Source: Actinomadura oligospora ATCC 43269
GTDB lineage: Bacteria; Actinomycetota; Actinomycetes; Streptosporangiales; Streptosporangiaceae
Direction of reading: 5' to 3'
Assembly: GCF_000518265.1 (NCBI RefSeq)
Contig: NZ_KI912411.1
Coordinates: forward strand, 326,072-390,071
Length of the DNA: 64,000 bases
In this document: one piece after another, positions 34,405-42,577 of the stretch
Layout of the letters: every line of letters starts with the position of its first letter
Numbering within the stretch: the stretch's first letter is position 1
Made by a program: the position numbers and the translations under genes
The notes under the pieces: model-generated
Told to the model about the DNA's origin: nothing
Seen by the model: the letters and a program-made list of their open reading frames with translations, nothing else
Database searches by the model: none

Positions 34405-35261
34405 GCGACCCGGCGACGACAGGCCCGGCGGTTGGCGGCCCGGCGGCGGTGGAGCTGGCGGCGACGGCCCACCGGGTGCGGGAGCACATCGTCGGCATGT
34501 GCGCCGGTCCGGAGGGCGGCCACCTCGGCGGGTCGATGTCGCTGGTGGAGATCCTCACCCTTCTCTATTTCGACGTGCTGCGGATCGATCCGGAGCGTCC
34601 CGCCGCGCCGGACCGCGACGTGCTCGTCCTCAGCAAGGGGCACGGCGCCATCTGCCTCTACGCCGTCCTCGCCGAACGCGGGTTCTTCCCCGTCGGGGAG
34701 CTCGCGGAGTACGCGCGGCCGGGCAGCCGGCTGATGGGGCATCCCATCCGCGCGGTGCCCGGGGTGGAGATGCCCACGGGTTCCCTCGGTCACGGCCTCG
34801 CGCTCGCCAACGGCTTCGCCCTCGCCGACCCGGACCGGCGCTGCTTCGCCGTCATGGGCGACGGTGAGCTGCAGGAGGGGTCGGTGTGGGAGGCGGCGAT
34901 GACCTCGGTGTCCCTCGGGCTGGGCAACCTGACGGCCGTCATCGACCGCAACCGTCTCCAGCTCACCGGACCCACCGAGGACACGGTCGGCCTCGAACCG
35001 CTCGCGGACCGGTGGCGCGCCTTCGGCTGGACGGTCCGGGAGGCCGACGGCCACGACTTCGACGCGCTGCGCGCCGCACTCGAGCCGGGCGGGCCGGCCG
35101 ATGAGGGCCGTCCGACGGTGGTCATCGCGCACACCGTCAAGGGACGCGGGCTGCCGTCGGTCGAGGGCCGTCCCCAGTCCCACTACGCGACGCTGGGCAC
35201 CCGTCAGGCCGAGCGTGCTCTGGCCGTGCTCCGCGCCCGGCACAGGAGGGCGACGGCATGA
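34401..35261 (+). CDS. Transketolase N-terminal (ThDP-binding) subunit
   Basis: A 286-residue protein from ATG 34401, overlapping the shell-protein stop. It carries the ThDP diphosphate half: PEGGHLGGSMSLVEILTLLY, VLSKGHGAICLYAVL, TGSLGHGLALANGFALAD and the GDGELQEGSVWEAAM...N motif (GDG at the metal site, Asn in VIDRN). It requires the C-terminal subunit encoded next. Such split transketolases occur in amino-group-carrier pathways, where they add a two-carbon hydroxyacetyl unit to a carrier-bound aldehyde; that is the inferred role here. Confidence 0.92.
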   Translation: MSDPATTGPAVGGPAAVELAATAHRVREHIVGMCAGPEGGHLGGSMSLVEILTLLYFDVLRIDPERPAAPDRDVLVLSKGHGAICLYAVLAERGFFPVGELAEYARPGSRLMGHPIRAVPGVEMPTGSLGHGLALANGFALADPDRRCFAVMGDGELQEGSVWEAAMTSVSLGLGNLTAVIDRNRLQLTGPTEDTVGLEPLADRWRAFGWTVREADGHDFDALRAALEPGGPADEGRPTVVIAHTVKGRGLPSVEGRPQSHYATLGTRQAERALAVLRARHRRATA

Positions 35262-36328
35262 CCGAACAGAGCCTCCACTCGAGACCGGAACACGCAGGCC
35301 CCGCAAAACCGCAGGTGAAGCCAACACCAGCGCGGTCGGCGCGGGAGGCGTACAGCGCCCTTCTGCCCGAGCTGATGCTCGCCGACGAGCGGCTGTACTG
35401 CCTCGACAGCGACACCGGGCTGTTCGCCCCGGACGCCTTCGCCGCCGTCCCCGGCCGTTACCTCAACCTCGGCATCGCCGAGCAGAGCCTGATGGGGACG
35501 GCCGCGGGACTGGCCGCGAGCGGGAAGATCCCGTTCGTCACCACCATGGCCACCTTCGCCGCGACCCGCGCGCTGGAGGCCATCAAGATCGACATCGCCT
35601 ACAACGCGCTTCCCGTCCGGATCGTGGCCACGCACGGCGGGCTGGCCGCGGGCCATCTCGGCCCGACGCACCACGCGCTGGAGGACCTGGCCGTCATGCG
35701 GACGCTGCCCGGCCTCACCGTGGTCGTCCCCGCGGACGCGGGCCAGGCCGAGGCGGCGATCCGGCAGAGCGCGGCGCTGCCCGGCCCCGTCTACGTGCGG
35801 CTCGGCCGCAAGGCCACCCCGGACGTGGGCGGCGGAGCGTTCGAGATCGGCCGGGCCCAGTGGCTGCGGCCCGCCGGGGCCGGGGCGTCTCCGGACGTCG
35901 TCCCGCCGCCCGGGGACGTGGCGATCATCGCGTGCGGGCCGCATCCGGTGCTGGCCGCGCTGCGCGCCGCGGACCGGCTCGAGGCGCGCGGCGTCCGGGC
36001 GACCGTCCTGAACCTGCACACGCTGCGTCCGCTCGACGTGGACGCGGTCGTGGCGGCGGTCGCGGGGACGGCAGGGGCGGTCACGGTCGAGGAGCACTGG
36101 CGGTCCGGCGGCCTCGGCGGCGCGGTCGCCGAGACGCTGGCCGAGCACGCGCCCGCCCGGGTCGCCCGGGTCGGCATGCCGGACGTCTTCGCAGGTCGAG
36201 CGGGCGGTCAGGACGACCTGCTCGAGCGGTACGGCATCACGGGGGACGCGGTCGTCACCGCGGCCATCAACCTGATCACCGGAATCCCCGGAGGAAACAC
36301 CGATGAGTCAGACCTGTCCCGAATGTGA
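35258..36328 (+). CDS. Transketolase C-terminal (pyrimidine-binding) subunit
   Basis: A 356-residue protein from ATG 35258, overlapping the N-subunit stop by four bases. It has the Pyr domain (YLNLGIAEQSLMGTAAGLAA with the ThDP-activating Glu; ATHGGLAAGHLGPTHHALED) and the C-terminal domain (VAIIACGPHPVLAALRAADR, VTVEEHWRSGGLGGAVAETL). A 30-residue Pro/Arg-rich N-terminal extension precedes the fold. Its 3' end overlaps the carrier-protein gene by 26 bases. It forms the complete transketolase with the preceding subunit. Confidence 0.92.
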   Translation: MTEQSLHSRPEHAGPAKPQVKPTPARSAREAYSALLPELMLADERLYCLDSDTGLFAPDAFAAVPGRYLNLGIAEQSLMGTAAGLAASGKIPFVTTMATFAATRALEAIKIDIAYNALPVRIVATHGGLAAGHLGPTHHALEDLAVMRTLPGLTVVVPADAGQAEAAIRQSAALPGPVYVRLGRKATPDVGGGAFEIGRAQWLRPAGAGASPDVVPPPGDVAIIACGPHPVLAALRAADRLEARGVRATVLNLHTLRPLDVDAVVAAVAGTAGAVTVEEHWRSGGLGGAVAETLAEHAPARVARVGMPDVFAGRAGGQDDLLERYGITGDAVVTAAINLITGIPGGNTDESDLSRM

Positions 36329-36470
36329 AGGCCCCGTCGAACTCGCCGAGCCGGTGCGGCTGAGCGAGATCGCGCAGTGCGCGGACTGCTCCAGCGAGCT
36401 GGAGGTGGTCGGCCTCGACCCGGTCGCGCTCGCCCTCGCGCCCGAGATCGAGGAGGACTGGGGAGAGTGA
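36303..36470 (+). CDS. lysW: LysW-like amino-group carrier protein (AmCP)
   Basis: A 55-residue acidic protein from ATG 36303 (GGAGG about eight bases upstream), overlapping the end of the transketolase gene. It has two zinc-ribbon pairs, CPEC and CADC, and the hallmark C-terminus EIEEDWGE, whose last Glu accepts the substrate amino group through an isopeptide bond. This is the LysW family, which protects and carries Glu or aminoadipate during chain conversion. The LysX, LysY, LysZ and LysK partners follow directly. The symbol is used in the family sense, as a secondary-metabolism paralogue. Confidence 0.93.
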   Translation: MSQTCPECEGPVELAEPVRLSEIAQCADCSSELEVVGLDPVALALAPEIEEDWGE

Positions 36471-37366
36471 GGCCGCTGGCCGTCCTGGCCTCCCGGGTGC
36501 GGTACGAGGAGAAGCGGATCTTCGCCGCCCTGGAGCGCCGCGGGGTGCCGTACACGCACCTCGACACCCGCCGCTTCAGTGTCGAGCTCGGCGGCGGGAC
36601 GACCGGGCCGTCCTGCGCGGCGGCCCTGAACAGGGAGATCTCCCACAGCCGCGCGCTGTACGCGTCCATGCTTCTGGAGGCGCGGGGCGTCGCGACGGTC
36701 AACCGGTCGGACGTGATCGCCGTGTGCGGCGACAAGCTGCGCACGTCGCTGGCGTTGGAACGTGCCGGGGTCCCGTCGCCGCGCACGGCGGTCGCGCTCA
36801 GCCCGGACGAGGGCGCCGACGCCGCCGAGCGGATGGGGTTCCCCGTGGTGCTCAAACCGCTGGCGGGCTCCTGGGGACGGCTCGTCGCGGCGGCCCGCGA
36901 CCGCGACTCCGCCGAGGCCCTGCTGGAGCACCGCGCGGCCCTGCCGTCCCCGCTGCAGCACATCGTCTACCTGCAGGAATTCGTCGACAAGCCGGGCCGC
37001 GACATCCGGGTCATCGTGGCCGGGGACCAGGTGGTCGGGGCGACCTACCGCTACTCCGACGGCTGGCGCACCAACGCGGCGCGGGGCGCGCGCTCCGAGC
37101 CGTGCCCGCTCGTCCCCGACCTGGTCGCCCCGGCGCTCGCGGCGGCGCGCGCGGTCGGCGGCGGCGTCCTGGGCGTCGACCTGGTCGAGGGCCAGGACGG
37201 TCCGCTGGTGCTGGAGGTCAACCACGCCGTGGAGTTCCAGGGGTTCCAGGCCGCGCACGGCGACGCCGTGGACGTGGCGGACGCGATCGTCGCGTACGCC
37301 GTCGCGGCGGCCGAGCGCAACGAAGAGGCCCTTGAGAACGAGGACGCCCTTGAGGAGGCGCGGTGA
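36467..37366 (+). CDS. lysX: LysX-like ATP-grasp ligase that loads the amino-group carrier
   Basis: A 299-residue protein. The start is GTG 36467, overlapping the lysW stop (GTGA); the frame is open upstream but not homologous. ATP-grasp features: VNRSDVIAVCGDKLRTSLAL, GFPVVLKPLAGSWGRLVAAA (ATP Lys), YLQEFVDKPGRDIRVIVAGD, and the metal site DLVEGQDGPLVLEVNHAVEF with Glu and Asn. LysX joins the amino group of Glu or aminoadipate to the C-terminal Glu of LysW. Substrate choice between them cannot be read by eye. Confidence 0.9.
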   Translation: MRPLAVLASRVRYEEKRIFAALERRGVPYTHLDTRRFSVELGGGTTGPSCAAALNREISHSRALYASMLLEARGVATVNRSDVIAVCGDKLRTSLALERAGVPSPRTAVALSPDEGADAAERMGFPVVLKPLAGSWGRLVAAARDRDSAEALLEHRAALPSPLQHIVYLQEFVDKPGRDIRVIVAGDQVVGATYRYSDGWRTNAARGARSEPCPLVPDLVAPALAAARAVGGGVLGVDLVEGQDGPLVLEVNHAVEFQGFQAAHGDAVDVADAIVAYAVAAAERNEEALENEDALEEAR

Positions 37367-38370
37367 TCCGGGCCTCCGTCATGGGCGCCGCCGGATACCT
37401 GGGCGGCGAGCTGCTGCGGCTGCTCGTCGGGCATCCCGAGGTGGAGATCGTCCAGGCGGTCTCCACCCGGTTCCCGGGGCGGCGCGTCGACTCCGTCCAC
37501 CCCAACCTGCGCGCGCAGACCGACCTGGTGTTCAGCGCGGCCGACGACCTGACCGGCTGCGACGTGCTGTTCCTCGCGACGCCGCACCGGACCACCATGA
37601 CCCTCCTCCCCGGGGTCCGGCCCCGGGCCGGGACGGTCATCGACCTGTCCGGCGACTTCCGTCTGCCCGACACCGCCGTCTACGAGCGGTACTACGGCGT
37701 GCCGCACACCGCGCCCGGCCTGCTGGGCGAGTTCGTCCCCGGCGTCCCGGAGATGTTCCGGGACGAGCTGGCCAAGGCCGACCTGATCAGCGTGCCCGGG
37801 TGCATGGCGACCGCGGCGATCCTCGCGTTGCGTCCGCTGGCCGGGCTGGTCGGCCAGGACGTGCAGATCGACGCGCGGACCGGGTCGTCCGGCTCGGGCG
37901 CCATGGCCGGGGACGGCAACCTGCACGCCGAGCGCAGCGGCGCGATGCGGGTGTTCGCTCCCGTGCGGCACAGGCACGAGGCGGAGGTGTCGCGGCTGAC
38001 CGGGCTGAACGCGCGGATGACCGCCACCGGCGTCGAGGCCGTCCGCGGCGTGCAGGTCGTCTGCCACGCCACCGGGACGGCCGACGAACGGACGATCCGC
38101 CGCGTCTACCGCGAGCACTACGGCGACGAGCCGTTCGTCCGGATCGTCGCGCACCGCAAGGGCGCCCACCGGCTCCCCGACCCCAAGCTGCTGTCCGGCA
38201 CCAACTACTGCGACGTCGGGTTCGCCGTGGACGGTGAGCGGATCACCGCGATCGCCGCGCTGGACAACCTGGTCAAGGGCGGTGCGGGCGCGGCGGTGCA
38301 GTGCCTCAACATCCGCACGGGCCGGCCCGAGACCCTGGGCCTGGGGTTCCCCGGCCTGCATCCGGTCTGA
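37363..38370 (+). CDS. lysY: LysY/ArgC-like acyl-phosphate reductase on the carrier
   Basis: A 335-residue protein from GTG 37363 (GTGA overlap). It has the ArgC fold: VMGAAGYLGGELLRLLVGHP (NADPH loop), FLATPHRTTM, VIDLSGDFRLPD, catalytic Cys in ISVPGCMATAAILALRPL, DARTGSSGSGAMAGDGNLHA and the catalytic His region VRHRHEAEV. In AmCP pathways this enzyme reduces the carrier-bound gamma- or delta-acyl phosphate to the semialdehyde, which the transketolase can then extend. Confidence 0.92.
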   Translation: MIRASVMGAAGYLGGELLRLLVGHPEVEIVQAVSTRFPGRRVDSVHPNLRAQTDLVFSAADDLTGCDVLFLATPHRTTMTLLPGVRPRAGTVIDLSGDFRLPDTAVYERYYGVPHTAPGLLGEFVPGVPEMFRDELAKADLISVPGCMATAAILALRPLAGLVGQDVQIDARTGSSGSGAMAGDGNLHAERSGAMRVFAPVRHRHEAEVSRLTGLNARMTATGVEAVRGVQVVCHATGTADERTIRRVYREHYGDEPFVRIVAHRKGAHRLPDPKLLSGTNYCDVGFAVDGERITAIAALDNLVKGGAGAAVQCLNIRTGRPETLGLGFPGLHPV

Positions 38371-39170
38371 TGGGCGTCACCGTGGTCAAGTGCGGCGGCG
38401 CGGTGCCCGCCGAGGCGGTCTGCGCCGACCTCGCGGACCACGTCGGCGAGGTCGTCCTGGTGCACGGCGGCGCGCCGGAGATCGCGCGGCTGTCCGGCGA
38501 GCTGGGCGTGGCGTCGCGCACGCTCGTGTCGCCCAGCGGCGTGACCAGCCGGCACACCGATCCGGCCATGCTGGACGTCGTGACGCTCGCCCTCACCGGA
38601 CGGGCCAAACCGCGGCTGCTGCGTTCCCTCGCAGGGCACGGCATCCCGGCCGTGGGTCTGACCGGCCTGGACGACGGGCTGCTGCAAGCCCGCCGGAAGG
38701 CCGCGCAGCGGGCCGTGCGCGACGGCCGGACCGTCGTCGTCCGGGACGATCACAGCGGGCGCGTCACCGAGGTCCGGCCGCGGGTGCTGCGCGTCCTGCT
38801 CGACGCCGGGTTCGTCCCGGTGGTGTCCCCGCCCGCGACCGGCGAGGACGGAGCGCCGGTGAACGTGGACGCCGACCGTGCCGCGGCGGCGATCGCGGCC
38901 GCGCTCGGCGCCGAGCGGCTCGTCCTGCTGACCTCGGCTCCGGGGGTGCTGCGCGACGCGTCCGACGCCGGGAGCCTGCTCGGCCGCTGCGCGCTCCCCC
39001 ACGAGGGCCCGGTGCCCCACGCGGCGAGCGGCGGCATGCACCGCAAGCTGATCGCCGCCCGCGAGGCGCTGCTGGCCGGCGTCCCCCGGGTGTCGGTCTC
39101 CGACGGACGGATCCCCCACCCGGTCACCGCCGCCCTGGGCGGCGCCGGCACCACCTTGGAGATCTCTTGA
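38370..39170 (+). CDS. lysZ: LysZ/ArgB-like amino-acid kinase on the carrier
   Basis: A 266-residue protein from ATG 38370 (TGATG overlap with lysY). The amino-acid kinase fold shows VVKCGGAVP (phosphate Lys and Gly-rich loop), VVLVHGGAPEIARLSGELGV, NVDADRAAAAIAAALGAERL, VLLTSAPGVL and AASGGMHRKLIAAREALLAG. It phosphorylates the side-chain carboxylate of the LysW-bound substrate for LysY. Compact size fits the LysZ/ArgB family. Confidence 0.92.
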   Translation: MGVTVVKCGGAVPAEAVCADLADHVGEVVLVHGGAPEIARLSGELGVASRTLVSPSGVTSRHTDPAMLDVVTLALTGRAKPRLLRSLAGHGIPAVGLTGLDDGLLQARRKAAQRAVRDGRTVVVRDDHSGRVTEVRPRVLRVLLDAGFVPVVSPPATGEDGAPVNVDADRAAAAIAAALGAERLVLLTSAPGVLRDASDAGSLLGRCALPHEGPVPHAASGGMHRKLIAAREALLAGVPRVSVSDGRIPHPVTAALGGAGTTLEIS

Positions 39171-40198
39171 GCACCCCGGTCGACCTGCTGCACGACATGC
39201 TCGCCATCCCTTCGCCGTCCGGCGGGGAGGACAGGCTCGCGCGGTTCCTGGAGAAGGCCATGAACGACCTCGGCCTCGCCGCGCGCCGCGACGAGGCCGG
39301 GAACGTGATCGGCGAGACCGGCGCGGGGAACGGGCCGGTGGTGATGTTCCTGAGCCACCTCGACACCGTGGACCGTCCGCTCCCGGCCCGCCGCGAGGAC
39401 GACCGGCTGACCGGCCGGGGCGCCGTGGACGCCAAGGGCCCGCTCGCCGCGATGATCTGCGCCGCCGCGTCCCGGCCGTCCTTCCCCGGGACGATCCGCG
39501 TCGTCGGGGCGGTCGAGGAGGAGCGGTTGTCGCGCGGCGGCGAGCATCTGGCGCGGACCCTCCCGGCGCCGGACGCGCTGCTGGTCGGCGAGCCGAGCGG
39601 CTGGTCCCGCGTGGTGCTGGGTTACAAGGGCAAGATCGACGTCGGCTACCGGGTGACGCGTCCCGCGACGCACTCGACCAATCCGACCGCCAAGGCGACC
39701 GAGGCCGCCGTGGCGTTCTGGCACGACCTGCTCGACGCCCTCGGCCCCGAGCGCGACCACGGCGCGTTCGGCCTGCCCGCCGCCACCCTGCGCGGGATGC
39801 ACGGCGATCCCGTCGAGGCGTGGCTCGACATCGACTGCCGGATCCCGGTCGGGTTCGACGCCGGGTCCTTCGCCGAGCGGCTCCACGCGTGCGCGAACGG
39901 CGGCGAGGTCACAGTCGTCCGGCACGTCCCGGCGGTGCGGAGCGGACGGTCCGACCCGGTCGTGCGGGCGGTGTCGGCGGCCATCCGGCAGTGCGGCGGT
40001 GAACCCAGGCCCACGCTCAAGACCGGCACGTCCGACATGAACACCGTGGCGCCGCACTGGACCATGCCGATGGCCGCGTACGGCCCCGGCGACGGTTCCC
40101 TGGACCACGGGGACGACGAGCACATCACGATCGACGAGTACCTGAAGGGCGTGGACGTCCTCACCAAGACCCTGGACGAACTCGCCGCCGCCCTGTGA
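39167..40198 (+). CDS. lysK: LysK-like M20 metallopeptidase that releases the product from the carrier
   Basis: A 343-residue protein. The start is TTG 39167 overlapping the lysZ stop (TTGA). M20 features: FLSHLDTVDRPLPARRED (metal His and Asp), GRGAVDAKGPLAAMICAA (bridging Asp), GAVEEERLSRGGEHL (catalytic Glu pair), VGEPSGWSRVVLGYKGKIDV and TGTSDMNTVAPHWTMP. LysK hydrolyses the isopeptide bond to LysW and frees the finished amino acid. It is the last gene of the long rightward operon; the next gene is convergent. Confidence 0.9.
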   Translation: MSTPVDLLHDMLAIPSPSGGEDRLARFLEKAMNDLGLAARRDEAGNVIGETGAGNGPVVMFLSHLDTVDRPLPARREDDRLTGRGAVDAKGPLAAMICAAASRPSFPGTIRVVGAVEEERLSRGGEHLARTLPAPDALLVGEPSGWSRVVLGYKGKIDVGYRVTRPATHSTNPTAKATEAAVAFWHDLLDALGPERDHGAFGLPAATLRGMHGDPVEAWLDIDCRIPVGFDAGSFAERLHACANGGEVTVVRHVPAVRSGRSDPVVRAVSAAIRQCGGEPRPTLKTGTSDMNTVAPHWTMPMAAYGPGDGSLDHGDDEHITIDEYLKGVDVLTKTLDELAAAL

Positions 40199-40252
40199 CC
40201 TGGCACAGGACGACGGCGGGTGGTCCAGCTCTCCACATCAGGCGTTCGTGAT

Positions 40253-41704
40253 TCAGTGTCCGTCGTGTTCGGGTGCCTCGGCGCGGCGGCGCCCCGGCAG
40301 CAGCATCCCGACCACCGCGATGGCCACGCCGAGCCCGGCGGCGATGAGGAACACCCGGTCGTACCCGGCGGCGAGGACGGCCGGGGTGGCCTTCCCCTCG
40401 ACACCGGCGCCCGCCACCGTCGCGAGCACCGCCAGGCCGATCGCGCCGCCGACCTGGTTGGACGTGGCGGCGAGCCCGCCGACGACTCCCGCGTCGCCGC
40501 CGGGGACACCGGCGGTCGTCGCGGCCATGAGGGTCGGGAAGGTCAGGCCGATGCCGACCGCGATGAGCAGCGTCGGCCCGAGGACGCCGACGGCGTATCC
40601 CGTGCCCGCGTGGGCCTGGGAGAGCCAGCCGAACCCGGCCAGGAAGGCGAGGCTGCCCGCCGCGAGCAGGGCGCGGACGCCGAGGCGCGGCAGCAGGGGC
40701 GCGGCCCAGCGCGCGGTCAGCATGAACACCGCCGCCGCGGGCGTCTGCCCGAGTCCGGACTTCAGGGCGCTGTAGCCGAGGACGTCCTGGAGGAAGAGCG
40801 AGGTGAAGTACCACATCGCGATGCCGATCCCGCCGAACAGCAGGAGCGCGCCGCCGCCCACGGCCACCCCGCGCAGGCGCAGCAACCGCAGCGGCATGAT
40901 CGGCTGGCGCGCGAACCGCGCCTCGACCAGGGCGAACACGGCGAGGAGCAGCACGCCGCCCGCGATCGGCCCGGCGGCCTGCGCGGACGTCCAGGCGTGG
41001 TCGGCGGTCCGCATGACTCCGTAGATCAGCGCGGCGAGCCCGGCGGTCGCGGTGACCGCGCCGACGATGTCGAGGGACTGCGTCCGGTCGGTCCGGGTGG
41101 CGGTGAGCGCGGTCAGGGTCAGCGCGATCAGGACGGCGCCGATCGGCACGTTGATCAGGAAGACCCAGCGCCACGACAGGCCGGTGGTGAGGGCGCCGCC
41201 CGCGAGCGCGCCGGACAGGCCGCCAACCCCGCCCGCGGCGGACCACGCGCCGAACGCCCTGGCCCGCGCGCGCTCCCCGGTGAAGTAGGTGTTGATGACG
41301 ACCAGCGTGGCCGGGGCCATCATGGCCGCGCCCACGCCCTGCGCGACGCGGGCCGCCACGAGGGTCTCGGCGGTGGTCGCCAGGCCCCCGGCCAGGCTCG
41401 CGCCGGAGAACAGGGTGAGCCCGGCGGCCAGCGTCCGGCGCGGGCCGAACAGGTCGGCGGCGCGTCCGCCCAGCAGCATGAATCCGGCGAAGGCGAGCAG
41501 GTAGCCGTTCACCACCCAGGCCAGCCCGGCGCCGGTGAAGCGCAGGTCCCGGTCGACCGAGGGCAGCGCGACGTTCACGATGGCCGAGTCGAGGATCACC
41601 ATGAACTGGGCGGCGCACGCCAGCGCCAGGACCAGCCAGGCCGGCCTGGTGCGCGCCTTCGGGGGCGTGCGTTGAACGGTCGATGTGGACACATGGGACG
41701 CCAT
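40253..41704 (-). CDS. MFS drug exporter (DHA2, 14-TM type)
   Basis: A 483-residue protein. ATG 41704 is preceded by AGGAGG; the frame is open upstream. It has 14 hydrophobic segments with motif C-like FMVILDSAIVNVALPSV in TM1, GRAADLFGPRRTLAAGLTLF (motif A) and LINVPIGAVLIALTL. Proton-driven export of drugs or metabolites is the family role. It is 65 bases downstream of wrbA and probably shares the MarR-controlled promoter. It also lies directly beside the biosynthetic cluster, so it could export the product, but the operon partner argues for a stress or drug response. Confidence 0.9.
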   Translation of the reverse strand: MASHVSTSTVQRTPPKARTRPAWLVLALACAAQFMVILDSAIVNVALPSVDRDLRFTGAGLAWVVNGYLLAFAGFMLLGGRAADLFGPRRTLAAGLTLFSGASLAGGLATTAETLVAARVAQGVGAAMMAPATLVVINTYFTGERARARAFGAWSAAGGVGGLSGALAGGALTTGLSWRWVFLINVPIGAVLIALTLTALTATRTDRTQSLDIVGAVTATAGLAALIYGVMRTADHAWTSAQAAGPIAGGVLLLAVFALVEARFARQPIMPLRLLRLRGVAVGGGALLLFGGIGIAMWYFTSLFLQDVLGYSALKSGLGQTPAAAVFMLTARWAAPLLPRLGVRALLAAGSLAFLAGFGWLSQAHAGTGYAVGVLGPTLLIAVGIGLTFPTLMAATTAGVPGGDAGVVGGLAATSNQVGGAIGLAVLATVAGAGVEGKATPAVLAAGYDRVFLIAAGLGVAIAVVGMLLPGRRRAEAPEHDGH

Positions 41705-41769
41705 GGGACGCCTCCTGATCGTAAGGAGAGTTCTGGGGGCGGACGGGGGATGCGAGGTGACTCCGCAGG

Positions 41770-42483
41770 TCACGCGACCTGCGGAGCCTTGTCGGCCTCG
41801 CGCCCGGCCTCGGCCTCGGGCCCGGTCTTGGTCGCGAGGGCGGACGCGTCGTGGCTCGCGTCACCGCCGGTCAGGTCGGTGCCCGCCTTCAGCCGGAGGG
41901 CCGTCCGGGCCAGCCGCCCTCCCTGGTACCGGGCCGCGTCGAGCACCGCGGGCTGGAGGTCGTCCCCGGACGGTCCGGTCACCGCGGACGCGCCGTAGGG
42001 GTTGCCGCCCGCGGCGTACACGGCCGGGTCGGTGAATCCGGGCGGGACGATCAGCGCGCCCCAGTGGTAGAAGACGTTGGCCAGCGACAGGAGCGTGGCC
42101 TCGCTGCCGCCGTGCCGGTTGTAGGCGGAGGTGAAGGCCGTCACCGGCTTGTCGGCCAGTCCGCCCTCGTGCCACAGGCCGCCCGCCTGGTCGATGAACT
42201 GCTTGAGCTGGGCGGCGGGGGTGCCGAAGCGGGTCGGCGTCCCGAACGCCATGGCGTCCGCCCAGGCCAGGTCGTCCACCGTGGCCACCTCGACGCCGCT
42301 TGTGGCGTCGACGTGCCGCCGCCACAGCGGGTTCTGGTCGATGGCGCCGTCGGAGGCCAGTTCGGCGACCCGCCGCAGCCGCACCTCGGCCCCGGCGGCG
42401 CGGGCGCCCTCGGCCAGGGCCTCGGCGAGGGTGTGCACGGCTCCGGTCGCGCTGTAGTAGACGACGGCGATCTTGATGCTCAT
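41770..42483 (-). CDS. WrbA-type NAD(P)H:quinone oxidoreductase/flavodoxin-fold protein
   Basis: A 237-residue protein from ATG 42483. The FMN phosphate loop is AVVYYSATGAVHTLAEALAE; WADAMAFGTPTRFGTPAAQL and GGSEATLLSLANVFYHWGAL are typical of WrbA. A 40-residue low-complexity tail follows the fold. WrbA reduces quinones by two electrons, limiting radical formation. It is first in an operon with the MFS exporter; three tandem operator copies lie between it and the divergent marR-like gene, so quinone-type or phenolic inducers are plausible. Confidence 0.88.
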   Translation of the reverse strand: MSIKIAVVYYSATGAVHTLAEALAEGARAAGAEVRLRRVAELASDGAIDQNPLWRRHVDATSGVEVATVDDLAWADAMAFGTPTRFGTPAAQLKQFIDQAGGLWHEGGLADKPVTAFTSAYNRHGGSEATLLSLANVFYHWGALIVPPGFTDPAVYAAGGNPYGASAVTGPSGDDLQPAVLDAARYQGGRLARTALRLKAGTDLTGGDASHDASALATKTGPEAEAGREADKAPQVA

Positions 42484-42512
42484 GGGGGCTCCTCGAGGTC
42501 ACGTAGGATTAG

Positions 42513-42553
42513 TTAGGCGCATAACGTTAGGCGCATAATAATTAGCCGCGTAA
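42513..42553. promoter_or_regulatory. Three tandem MarR-type operators
   Basis: TTAGGCGCATAA at 42513-42524 and 42527-42538, and TTAGCCGCGTAA at 42542-42553. Each is a near-palindrome (TTA-N6-TAA). Starts are 14 and 15 bases apart. They fill the divergent promoter between wrbA and the marR-like gene, so both transcripts should be repressed together. Confidence 0.8.
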
Positions 42554-42577
42554 CTATGTTGTCAAGGAGAGGCGCTC

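Noticed and set aside
36303..40198. Primary lysine or arginine biosynthesis through LysW/ArgW
   Set aside because: Actinomycetes make lysine by the diaminopimelate route and arginine without LysW; the cassette is interlocked with transketolase, sulfotransferase and shell genes and lacks LysJ.
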